A stretch of DNA of 64,000 bases from an uncultured Chlorobiaceae bacterium. Its GTDB lineage: Bacteria; Bacteroidota; Chlorobiia; Chlorobiales; Chlorobiaceae. The stretch spans positions 62,001 to 126,000 of the forward strand of contig CAIJGA010000030.1 of NCBI GenBank assembly GCA_903820085.1, written 5' to 3'. Numbering within the stretch: the stretch's first letter is position 1; every line of letters begins with the position of its first letter. A program made the translations under genes and the position numbers. Positions 39,426-47,542 of the stretch are shown here, piece by piece. The notes beneath the pieces are model-generated. The model had not been told where the DNA came from and made no database searches. It worked only from the letters and a program-made list of their open reading frames with translations.

Positions 39426-39526
39426 TAATCCCCTTTTGGCCTTTAATGCGCAGGACGTGACGTAGGCAGCACCAATAGGATTGAAAGATACAAAAAAAGG
39501 CCGTGCCGTTCCGACAAAGGATGCCT

Positions 39527-39561
39527 GGCGGTAACAAACGTATAAAAAAGATGTTACCGCC
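39527..39561. repeat. 10-bp perfect inverted repeat between leuA and znuA
   Basis: GGCGGTAACA at 39527-39536 and its exact complement TGTTACCGCC at 39552-39561 are separated by 15 AT-rich bases. No T-run follows on either strand, so it is not a classical terminator. It lies about 100 bp upstream of znuA and 17 bp past leuA. It could be a repressor operator for the metal importer or a protective RNA hairpin on leuA. Confidence 0.5.
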
Positions 39562-39577
39562 TGAAAAAAAAATACCA

Positions 39578-41260
39578 TTACGGCAGTCTGTTCAGCGCAC
39601 TGACCGTTGCCTTGATAGAGGCAAGACTGATATTTGAATCAATTCCGGCACCAAACGAAACCCGCCCATCTGCGCAACCGATCTTAATATAGGCTATGGC
39701 AAGAGCTCCGGCACTGCGACCGATAGCATGCTCAGCATACTCGTCAACACTGAAATCAATTCCGCTCTCCTTGACAAATCCTTTGACAAATGCATCAAGC
39801 GGACCGTTACCCTGTGCTGTGAAGCTGAGTTCTCTCTCTTTGGTCAGAACGATACAACTGATAGTGGTATCCTCTTCATCTGGACGCCGAGGTTCCTCAT
39901 CATCCCAACTGATATGGCACTTTTTGAGAGTAACCGACTCGCGCAGCTTCACATACTCAGAATGAAACAATTCATGAATCTGCTCCACCGACAATTCAAT
40001 ACCGGTCGTGTCGGCAACAGCCTGAACCGCTTCAGCAAAATCAGGTTGCATCCATTTCGGAATCTGGATACCATAATCCTTCTCAAGCACATAGGCGACC
40101 CCTCCCTTACCGGACTGACTGTTGATGCGCACGATAGCCTCATAGTTACATCCGACATCCTGAGGGTCAATCGGCAGATAGGGAACTGCCCACAAACCGC
40201 AGGATGAAAGCGGCTGCGCTTTTATTCCCTTGCTGATTGCATCCTGATGCGAACCGGAAAAAGCCGTATAAACCAACTCCCCCGCATAGGGATGACGGGG
40301 ATGAATATCCATACGGGTACAGCGGCGATAGACCTCGCGTATCCGGGGAAGATCGGAAAAATCCAGTTCAGGATCGACGCCCTGACTGAAAAGGTTGAGC
40401 GCCATGGTCACAACATCCATATTACCTGACCGCTCGCCATTGCCAAACAAAGCCCCCTCAACACGGTCAGCACCGGCCATCAAAGCCAATTCAGCAGTCG
40501 CCACCGCCGTACCACGGTCATTATGGGCATGAACGCTGATCAGAACAGCATCCCGCACCTTGATGTTACGGCAGAACCACTCAATGCGGTCAGCATAAAT
40601 ATTCGGCTGCGACATTTCAACCGTAGAGGGCAGGTTGAGAATGATTTTTTCATCCTTCGATGCTCCCCAGGTATCCATAACCGCATGACAGACATCAAGC
40701 GCATAATCGAGCTCCGTACCGGTAAAACTTTCCGGGCTGTACTCGAAACGGATACCAGCATTGCCGCACTCATCCTTCAGGCGGCGAACAAGCGCTGTAC
40801 CCTCTACCGCAATAGCCTTGATCTCCTCCCTGTTTTTGCGGAAAACAACATCCCGCTGAAGAGTCGACGTCGAGTTATAGAGATGAACTATGGCCTGTTT
40901 CGCCCCTTTTATGGCATCAAACGTTTTTCGGATCAGGTGCTCACGCGCCTGCGTCAGTACCTGGATCGTAACATTGTCAGGAATCAGGTGCTCTTCTATC
41001 AGTCGGCGCACAAACGCAAACTCCGTAGCTGAAGCTGATGGAAAACCAACCTCGATCTCCTTGAACCCTATGGATACGAGAAGCTGAAACATGGAAACTT
41101 TTTCCTCCACGCTCATCGGTACCGGAAGCGCCTGGTTACCGTCACGAAGATCCACACTGCACCATATCGGTGCTTTCGTAATTCGCTTGTCAGGCCAGCT
41201 CCTTGCGGAAATTGCAACCGAAGGGTACGCAGCATATTTCTGATACTTCATCTTTTTCAT
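39578..41260 (-). CDS. leuA: 2-isopropylmalate synthase (long type)
   Basis: The 560-residue enzyme condenses 2-oxoisovalerate with acetyl-CoA, the first step of leucine synthesis. CSVDLRDGNQALPVPM near 35 and HAHNDRGTAVATAELALMAG near 240 form the TIM-barrel active site. The C-terminal about 170 residues form the regulatory leucine-sensing domain. The start has GGAAGAGG upstream. A leucine-rich leader peptide and terminator precede it, so it is controlled by attenuation (see below). Confidence 0.95.
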   Translation of the reverse strand: MKKMKYQKYAAYPSVAISARSWPDKRITKAPIWCSVDLRDGNQALPVPMSVEEKVSMFQLLVSIGFKEIEVGFPSASATEFAFVRRLIEEHLIPDNVTIQVLTQAREHLIRKTFDAIKGAKQAIVHLYNSTSTLQRDVVFRKNREEIKAIAVEGTALVRRLKDECGNAGIRFEYSPESFTGTELDYALDVCHAVMDTWGASKDEKIILNLPSTVEMSQPNIYADRIEWFCRNIKVRDAVLISVHAHNDRGTAVATAELALMAGADRVEGALFGNGERSGNMDVVTMALNLFSQGVDPELDFSDLPRIREVYRRCTRMDIHPRHPYAGELVYTAFSGSHQDAISKGIKAQPLSSCGLWAVPYLPIDPQDVGCNYEAIVRINSQSGKGGVAYVLEKDYGIQIPKWMQPDFAEAVQAVADTTGIELSVEQIHELFHSEYVKLRESVTLKKCHISWDDEEPRRPDEEDTTISCIVLTKERELSFTAQGNGPLDAFVKGFVKESGIDFSVDEYAEHAIGRSAGALAIAYIKIGCADGRVSFGAGIDSNISLASIKATVSALNRLP

Positions 41261-41291
41261 TGCACCTCTTCCTTTTTTTATCCTTTAAACG

Positions 41292-41326
41292 AAAAAAGCC
41301 ACCAACACTGAGAGGCTGGCGGCTTT
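41292..41326 (-). terminator. Transcription attenuator before leuA
   Basis: On the minus strand, AAAGCCGCCAGC pairs with GTTGGTGGCTTT (12-bp stem with two G-T pairs, 8-nt loop) and is followed by six T. It sits 32 bp upstream of the leuA start and 30 bp after the leader peptide stop. GAGAGG within the leader can pair with CCTCTC at the top of this hairpin, which could form part of an antiterminator; this last point is inference. Confidence 0.78.
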
Positions 41327-41356
41327 AACAAAGTTCTCGCTGTCTACAAAAACGAA

Positions 41357-41443
41357 CTAAAACGCACCTCTCCTTAACACCATCTCGCTCAAGAGCAGAT
41401 GGCCTAGAGAAAAGAGAAGGGTATTCAGGTTCGTTGCACGCAT
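41357..41443 (-). CDS. leuL: leuA leader peptide
   Basis: A 28-codon frame (starting MRATNLNTLLFSLGHLLLS) has eight Leu codons, including CTT CTC at residues 9-10 and a CTG CTC TTG run at 16-18. It ends 30 bp before the terminator hairpin upstream of leuA. This is the classical layout of leucine attenuation: when charged Leu-tRNA is scarce the ribosome stalls on the Leu codons and the terminator fails to form. The frame is too short for normal gene finding. Confidence 0.72.
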   Translation of the reverse strand: MRATNLNTLLFSLGHLLLSEMVLRRGAF

Positions 41444-41486
41444 GGTCAGTCAAAATATTCAATAAATCATCCAACAGCTTTTACTG

Positions 41487-41514
41487 AAGATAAAAAAAAT
41501 GCTGACGCAATCAA
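41487..41514 (-). promoter_or_regulatory. Candidate promoter of the leuL-leuA transcript
   Basis: TTGATT at 41509-41514 and TATCTT at 41487-41492 on the minus strand are separated by 16 bp and lie about 44 bp before the leader ATG. This fits a sigma-70-like promoter, but the consensus for this lineage is not known to me. Confidence 0.4.
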
Positions 41515-41617
41515 TGCAAGCCTAAATATTTTCTGCTGACCAAAAGTCCCCTGAAATTGATCCACCATCAAGAAAACAAAGCTGATCAGTGCCGAGACGC
41601 AACAACAGCGCCTCTGC

Positions 41618-43291
41618 TTAACGAGACTGAACCCAGTAGCTCCTAATAATCCGCAGAATCTCTTTTTTGCTCCCGGAGCGAAGCATCATACTGCGCCACT
41701 GGCTGTCGGCAGCTATTTTGCTGATAGCCCCAAGCAGCCGGATATGACTGTTCGGGTCGGAAAGAGGTGAAAGTATCAGAAACATGATACGGGCAGTGTT
41801 GCTTGACTCCTTGTCATAAATACCAATTTTATTGACGCCAATAACCATCACCGGTTTTGTTAAATGTTCAAGTCGGGCATGAGGAATAGCAATTTCCTCC
41901 CCGATAAAGGTACTTCCCTGTTTTTCCCTTTGAAACAGACTGGTTAATGCACTGCTTTCATCAATATCGGGCTCAATTATGCAACATTCATGCAGAAGTG
42001 CACGAATGGCCTCTTCCTTTTCAAGGACACCTTCCCATAAAATAACCCGTGCATTGCGTACTTGTTCTTTCCATTCATTGCCTGGCTGTTTTCCTGTCGG
42101 CATCATCTCTCTTATACCTGAAAGATATTCAGTAACAGCTTTTTTGGTCTGGAGAGGACCCTCTTCCCTCGTATCGAGCACAATCACCTTGATACCCCGG
42201 CTCTGGCTGATCAATTGTTCAATAATGGTCTGGCGACCCTGAAGACGTTGCCAAAAAGGCAGTTTTCGCCCCGAGTTGCCGATAATGATGTGTCCAACGC
42301 GGTACTCTCTGGCAAACTGAAGAATTGTTTTAACCACATCATCTCCTTTGTAGGTAAAAACCGTTGCCCCAAGCTGCTGGGCCAGTACAAGAGTATTGGA
42401 AAGCATTCGCTGTACCCTGGCATCAATATTGGTCGGTCTGTCAGAAAGAGTCTGTACATAGACCGCATACCAGTTTCTGTTCAGTCGCCCCGCTATACGC
42501 GATGCATAGCGCAATATCGTTTCACAGTTCTGAGTTTTTGAACTGAGGCAAACCATCAACTGATCAGGATTGGATGCAGATTCATCAGGAAGCTGGTTAC
42601 GTCGCTTCGAATCGAGCTGGGCAGCAAGCTCCCTTAACGTCAGCTCTCGAAGCTGCTCAAGATTTTCAGGCCTGAAAAAGTTTGACAGAGCTGCCTCCGT
42701 ACGACCAGGAACATAAACTTTCCCTTCACTCAAGCGCTGCCTGAGATCATCAGTGGTAATATCGACATTGACAAGCTGATCGGCCAAAGCCAGAACACGA
42801 TCAGGAACACGCTCCTTTACCTTGGCACCGGTTACAAGCTCTACCGTTTCATAAAGGCTTTCAATATGCTGAATGTTCAAGGTCGAAATGACATGAATAC
42901 CAGCGGCGAGAATTTCCTCAATATCTTCATAGCGTCTGGGATTCCGGTTTCCCGGAAGATTGGTATGCGCCAGTTCATCGATCAGCACAACGGCTGGATG
43001 ACGCTGGAGAATAGCATCCGTATCCATTTCAGTAATTTCTATTCCCCGGTAAAGAAGGCTTTGGCGGGGAATAATCTCCAGCCCTGAAAGCAGGATTTCA
43101 GTTTCCGTTCTGTTATGCGTTTCGATAAAACCGATAACAACATCGATACCATTGTCCTTGAGACGACCTGCTTCCTGCAGCATCTGCCAGGTTTTCCCTA
43201 CTCCAGCACTGTAACCAACATAGATCTTGAGTTTGCCGCGTTGTGAGCGCTGAATGAGACGAAGAAAACTGTCGGCTCTGTTACTTTCCAT
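41618..43291 (-). CDS. KdpD sensor domain + Usp domain + EIIA-Ntr-like domain fusion
   Basis: The 557-residue protein (start at 43291 has GGAGAG seven bases upstream; ATG at 43306 is possible) has a KdpD N-terminal domain at about 20-230 with Walker A YVGYSAGVGKTWQM and Walker B VVLIDELAHTN, a Usp domain at about 240-375 (HIIIGNSGRKLPFW), and a PTS EIIA-2/Ntr domain at about 405-557 with phospho-His about residue 471 in AIPHARLEH. The KdpD membrane and kinase parts are absent. KdpD senses K+ and E. coli EIIA-Ntr binds KdpD (literature), so the fusion is functionally meaningful. It lies 37 bp after a separate histidine kinase. Confidence 0.9.
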   Translation of the reverse strand: MESNRADSFLRLIQRSQRGKLKIYVGYSAGVGKTWQMLQEAGRLKDNGIDVVIGFIETHNRTETEILLSGLEIIPRQSLLYRGIEITEMDTDAILQRHPAVVLIDELAHTNLPGNRNPRRYEDIEEILAAGIHVISTLNIQHIESLYETVELVTGAKVKERVPDRVLALADQLVNVDITTDDLRQRLSEGKVYVPGRTEAALSNFFRPENLEQLRELTLRELAAQLDSKRRNQLPDESASNPDQLMVCLSSKTQNCETILRYASRIAGRLNRNWYAVYVQTLSDRPTNIDARVQRMLSNTLVLAQQLGATVFTYKGDDVVKTILQFAREYRVGHIIIGNSGRKLPFWQRLQGRQTIIEQLISQSRGIKVIVLDTREEGPLQTKKAVTEYLSGIREMMPTGKQPGNEWKEQVRNARVILWEGVLEKEEAIRALLHECCIIEPDIDESSALTSLFQREKQGSTFIGEEIAIPHARLEHLTKPVMVIGVNKIGIYDKESSNTARIMFLILSPLSDPNSHIRLLGAISKIAADSQWRSMMLRSGSKKEILRIIRSYWVQSR

Positions 43292-43328
43292 AACGTTACT
43301 CTCCATCCTGACATCTTTTGTCTTCTGC

Positions 43329-45158
43329 TCATGTGTTTTTTCGAACGGGCAGAGTGAAATAAAAAACCGAACCTTTCCCTGGAGCACTTTGTACACCAAT
43401 CGCTCCTCCATGAGTCTCAACAATTTCCTTGACAATCGAAAGCCCGAGACCGATACCACTCTTCTCATGCTGGCCTGGAACCCGATAAAACTGTTCGAAA
43501 AGATTCTCAAGATGCTCAGGAGCGATACCTGATCCGGTATCTTCAACAGAAAACCTGATACTCTCGTGTACTTCAGCAGCGCTGACTGTTATTTTGCCAC
43601 CAGGTGAGGTAAACCGCAAAGCATTTGAAACCAGGTTGGAAAAAACATGCCGGATACTTTCAGTGTCGGCCATAACTTCCGGCAATCCTTCTGCAATAGA
43701 ATTGACAATCGAGACTCCCTGATCACGGGCTGCGACAAGAAACGGCTCGGTACCCTCAATACCAAGAAGAACCGGAGACACCGGCAGTATATTCAGATGG
43801 GCTTTTCCGGATTCAATACGGTTAATATCCAGAAGATCATCTAGAATATGCACCAGACGCTCACTTTCCTCACGCGCAGCAACAAGCAGATCCGTCTGCT
43901 GTTCATTCAAAAAGCCGATACGCTCTTCTAGCAGAAGATAAATAGACATGCGCAACGAGGTCAACGGGGTTCTCAATTGATGGGAAACCGTTGCAATAAC
44001 ACTGCGCTTCAATTCAAGCTGCTCATGTAGCTGTGTAACATCCCTGAAAATCAGAGCTGTTCCAACAAATTCGCCGCTTTCGGTGCCTGAAGGAACAGGT
44101 ACTGCAATTGGTTGAAAAAAATATTCCTGGTTTGCAGCAAAATGCTGGATAAAACCGTTACCATCTTCTGATTCCGCAGCAGTACCCTCCCTTATACTTC
44201 TCTGCAGCAGATCGGTCAGCCATGCAAGACCAAGATCGCGAACATGAACACCGGGCTTAAGACGAAAAAAACGTTCCGCACACTCCGTCGATACCTCCAC
44301 ACATCCGTCAAGATCAAGCACCGCAATTGGTGAGGGAAGCACCTTGAAAACCTCCTGCGTTGCCCTCCGTGTGCGGATCAGGGTTTCCCTGTCGCGTTTG
44401 CGCATTTTGCGCAATGTTGCCGCCATTTCGTTAAAAGAGACGGAAAGCTGTCCGATTTCATCCCTCGAAGCGGTATCGAGAACAAGATCAAGGTTCCCCT
44501 TCCTGATCTCTTCAGCCGATGCTATTAATTTTTTTATGGGCATGAGGATCCATCGGTGCGACTGATAGCTGAAAAGCAGAGCAAGAATTGTACTTGCAAA
44601 TATTGCCGCAAGCATGATGTTATGTGCCGATGAAGCCATAAGCCTTGCCTTATCATTCGCATGATGCATATTTTGCTGGTTCATTTCGAGAACCTGCCGC
44701 GCCAGCAGTTTTATCTCCCCGAAAAGAGGCTGAAGCATTGTAAAATAAAGCTTCTCTCTTTCAGCAACGGAAACTGATGAATCTGAAACACGATCCATCA
44801 CTCCGGTATATCGCTTAAAAAGCACCTGAATCTGTCGGGCTTTTTCATGCTCTCCTGGCAGTGTAATATTGCCAAGCTCAACAAGCAGAGCCGTTCTGAA
44901 AGCCAGCTCATTTTCCCTGATCTTACGGACGCCCTCATTGTCGCGTCCGGCAAAAATAATCAGCACCCCGCTGTCAATGCACTCCAGAGATTCTGTCATC
45001 TCCTGACAGGCAATAACGCTACGATAGTTCTGTTTGAGAATAACACCAACGGCCCCTCCAAGCGCATCAATCTGGCGCATGGTGAGCATACCCATTGCCA
45101 CAACAATAAGAAGCAGGCCTCCAAATCCAAGTACAAGTTTTTGTCGAATACCAATCAT
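43329..45158 (-). CDS. Sensor histidine kinase, HAMP-PAS-HisKA-HATPase
   Basis: The start at 45158 is fixed by AGGAGG six bases upstream, giving 609 residues. Two membrane helices (about 5-25 and 185-205) flank a helical periplasmic four-helix region; HAMP (WILMPIKKLIASAEEIRKGNL) and a PAS-like domain follow, then the H-box TVSHQLRTPLTSL near 405 and N, D/G-rich ATP-site blocks FSNLVSNALRFTSPGG and VEDTGSGIAP. It probably pairs with the response regulator two genes upstream. The stimulus is unknown; the neighbours suggest ion or osmotic state. Confidence 0.9.
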   Translation of the reverse strand: MIGIRQKLVLGFGGLLLIVVAMGMLTMRQIDALGGAVGVILKQNYRSVIACQEMTESLECIDSGVLIIFAGRDNEGVRKIRENELAFRTALLVELGNITLPGEHEKARQIQVLFKRYTGVMDRVSDSSVSVAEREKLYFTMLQPLFGEIKLLARQVLEMNQQNMHHANDKARLMASSAHNIMLAAIFASTILALLFSYQSHRWILMPIKKLIASAEEIRKGNLDLVLDTASRDEIGQLSVSFNEMAATLRKMRKRDRETLIRTRRATQEVFKVLPSPIAVLDLDGCVEVSTECAERFFRLKPGVHVRDLGLAWLTDLLQRSIREGTAAESEDGNGFIQHFAANQEYFFQPIAVPVPSGTESGEFVGTALIFRDVTQLHEQLELKRSVIATVSHQLRTPLTSLRMSIYLLLEERIGFLNEQQTDLLVAAREESERLVHILDDLLDINRIESGKAHLNILPVSPVLLGIEGTEPFLVAARDQGVSIVNSIAEGLPEVMADTESIRHVFSNLVSNALRFTSPGGKITVSAAEVHESIRFSVEDTGSGIAPEHLENLFEQFYRVPGQHEKSGIGLGLSIVKEIVETHGGAIGVQSAPGKGSVFYFTLPVRKNT

Positions 45159-45326
45159 GGGCAACCTCCTGATATTTATCAATCAAATAGCGTACCGGAA
45201 AACAGCCGTCTCATAAATCAAGAAAAAAACGGATAACTGGTCATCGAAACCTTAAATAAACACAAAACAGTACGCAGAACGGACTTGAATTTTTCAAGCC
45301 CGTAAAAAAAATGAGGAGAAGAGGCA

Positions 45327-47321
45327 CTACACCTTGATCGGTAAAATTACAAAAGGAATGCCATGCACATAGAGGTTCTGCTGAATGGCAAACACGGTAT
45401 AGTTGTGCAACCAGCGATCCATCAGTGACTCTTTGGTGAACACAAGCTGACCGCCGAAAAAGACGATATCAGGATATTTTTCCCTGATGGCTGGAACAAG
45501 TTTATTAACCTCATCAACCACATCAGTTCCAAGAGAAAAGTAGGCCTCAGAATAGTAACCGTGCTCCGTCATGTAATCAACATACTTGGAGGTCTCGTTG
45601 CGCACAAAGTTGCCAAGATTGTCAATTTCATCAGCTCCCTTGAAGTTCCCTGCATCAATAGAACCTATTTCAACGAATACATAATTTTTATAGCTGTTTC
45701 CAAAAAGACGGAACACACTGAAGAGGGTATGCAGGCCAAGCCCGTTAAAGCCATTCACCAGAATAGCTGCCGTTTTGGATTGAGGATCAAATTCAGGAAC
45801 CGGAGAGAGTTGGCCTCCCTCTTTGTCGTGAATATCAGAACCCGTCAGCACGGCTGCTTCAACAATAACGTCAAGCCGTTTGAGGATCGTATAGGTTCTG
45901 TTGTAATGGGCTTTGATAAAAAAAGCACCCATTACCAGTAAACCGGTAATCAGGATGGTAACCCACCCTCCTTCATGAAACTTTAAAATCAGCACTGAAA
46001 TCAGAATAAACGTTGTCAGCATAAGGCCGATACCGTTAATCAGCAGTTTTCTCAGCCACTGCTTTTCCGAATTCCTTTTCGCCCACCAGTGGCGCACCAT
46101 ACCAAGCTGTGAAAGAGTAAAGGTTATAAATACGTTGATACTGTAGAGAACGATCAAAAAATCAACTGACCCGTTTGATGCCAGCATCATAACGAGGGAG
46201 GCGAAACCCATGACGAGAATACCCTTCTCCGTCACCAGCCGGTCACTGAGCATGGCAAAGCGGGTGGGCAGCCATTTGTCGAGCGCCATGTTTGCCAGCA
46301 CCCTAGGTCCGTCAAGAAAGCCGGTCTGTGCGGCAATAAAGAGCAGAACCGCTTCGGAGAACAGGGTGACCCAGACAAACGCAACACCGGAATAGCCGCC
46401 CCACGCCGATGTTATACTCTCAAACAAAATAGCATTCATGGTCTTGCCCGGTGTGTCCCGAACATCAAACAAAATGTATGCCATCATCAATCCCATGACA
46501 GTAATGGAAAGTGAAAGCGCCATGTACATCATGGTTTTTTTTGCCGTCTCGACTTTCGGATCCCGCAGAACGGGCAAACCGTTGCTAACCGCTTCAATAC
46601 CAGTAAAGGTGCCGGCACCGAGACTGTAGGCTTTAAGAACCAAAAAGAGCACGCCAAAGATGCCGAGCGTATGAAAAGAACTGGTCAGCTCACGACCGGT
46701 TTCATGATAGACTGTACCAAAGTTCGCCATATGGGAGATCACCGCGTAAACAATAACAACCAGATGGGTGGCGATGAAGAGCAGAAAAACCGGAACGAGG
46801 GGCATCACCGCCTCCTTGATTCCTCGAAGATTGAGCACCAGCAAGGCTGTAACCCCGAATACCGCAAACCAGAGTTTATAACCGATCAGCCCTATGGGCA
46901 GAAAACTGAATATCGCATCAGCGCCACTGGCAATCGAGATGGTAATGGTGAGGACATAATCAATAAGGAGGGCACTGCCGGATATGACCCCCATTTCGGG
47001 AGAGAGCAGTTTACTGGCAACCAGATATCCGCCACCGCCATGAGGGAAGAGCTCGATAATATGCGAATAACTGGAGGCGATAATGAGAATGGTGATCCCT
47101 GTGCCTATAGCAACAAAAATTCCAAGCGTAGGGTGACCCTGCAGGGCCTTGAATGCTTCGGCCGGACCATAACAGGAAGAGGAAAGGCCATCAGAACCAA
47201 GTCCTACCCAGGCAAGAAAGGCAGAAAGCGCAAGTTGGTGGAAGATGTTTCGGTCACGAAAATCCCTTGCGTCACCAAGAAAGATTTTTTTTAAACGCCT
47301 GAATGCTTTATTCGCTGCCAT
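45327..47321 (-). CDS. KimA-like APC-family potassium (or amino-acid) transporter
   Basis: The 664-residue protein has about twelve membrane helices at residues 30-450 with an APC-type first block (ALSAFLAWVGLGSDGLSSSCYGPAEAF) and a cytoplasmic C-terminal domain of about 180 residues with a Usp-like fold (SKTAAILVNGFNGLGLHT). This architecture is that of KimA/YdaO, the c-di-AMP-bound K+/H+ symporter of Bacillus. No riboswitch is seen upstream. Alternative: a broad APC amino-acid permease. Confidence 0.82.
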   Translation of the reverse strand: MAANKAFRRLKKIFLGDARDFRDRNIFHQLALSAFLAWVGLGSDGLSSSCYGPAEAFKALQGHPTLGIFVAIGTGITILIIASSYSHIIELFPHGGGGYLVASKLLSPEMGVISGSALLIDYVLTITISIASGADAIFSFLPIGLIGYKLWFAVFGVTALLVLNLRGIKEAVMPLVPVFLLFIATHLVVIVYAVISHMANFGTVYHETGRELTSSFHTLGIFGVLFLVLKAYSLGAGTFTGIEAVSNGLPVLRDPKVETAKKTMMYMALSLSITVMGLMMAYILFDVRDTPGKTMNAILFESITSAWGGYSGVAFVWVTLFSEAVLLFIAAQTGFLDGPRVLANMALDKWLPTRFAMLSDRLVTEKGILVMGFASLVMMLASNGSVDFLIVLYSINVFITFTLSQLGMVRHWWAKRNSEKQWLRKLLINGIGLMLTTFILISVLILKFHEGGWVTILITGLLVMGAFFIKAHYNRTYTILKRLDVIVEAAVLTGSDIHDKEGGQLSPVPEFDPQSKTAAILVNGFNGLGLHTLFSVFRLFGNSYKNYVFVEIGSIDAGNFKGADEIDNLGNFVRNETSKYVDYMTEHGYYSEAYFSLGTDVVDEVNKLVPAIREKYPDIVFFGGQLVFTKESLMDRWLHNYTVFAIQQNLYVHGIPFVILPIKV

Positions 47322-47542
47322 AGTTTTACCGAATAATTAATATCCGGATAAGGAGACACTCTTTGCTGTTCTATCTCATCGCCCGGATTAATGAAGCACT
47401 GCCAGCCTGCTTGAACAGTAATCGAACGGTAGCAGCCTGCCTGTGTAATCACAAACATAAGTAAAGAGTGGCATAGGGTATATTGCGGAACACAAGGGCA
47501 GAAGAGAAAGTGCCTTGAATTTTGCAAGGCGGCCGGCAAGAG

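Noticed and set aside
47322-47542. c-di-AMP (ydaO-type) riboswitch or sigma-54 promoter before the KimA-like gene
   Set aside because: The conserved riboswitch blocks are missing. The best -24/-12 match near 47520 keeps TTGCA but lacks the invariant GG.
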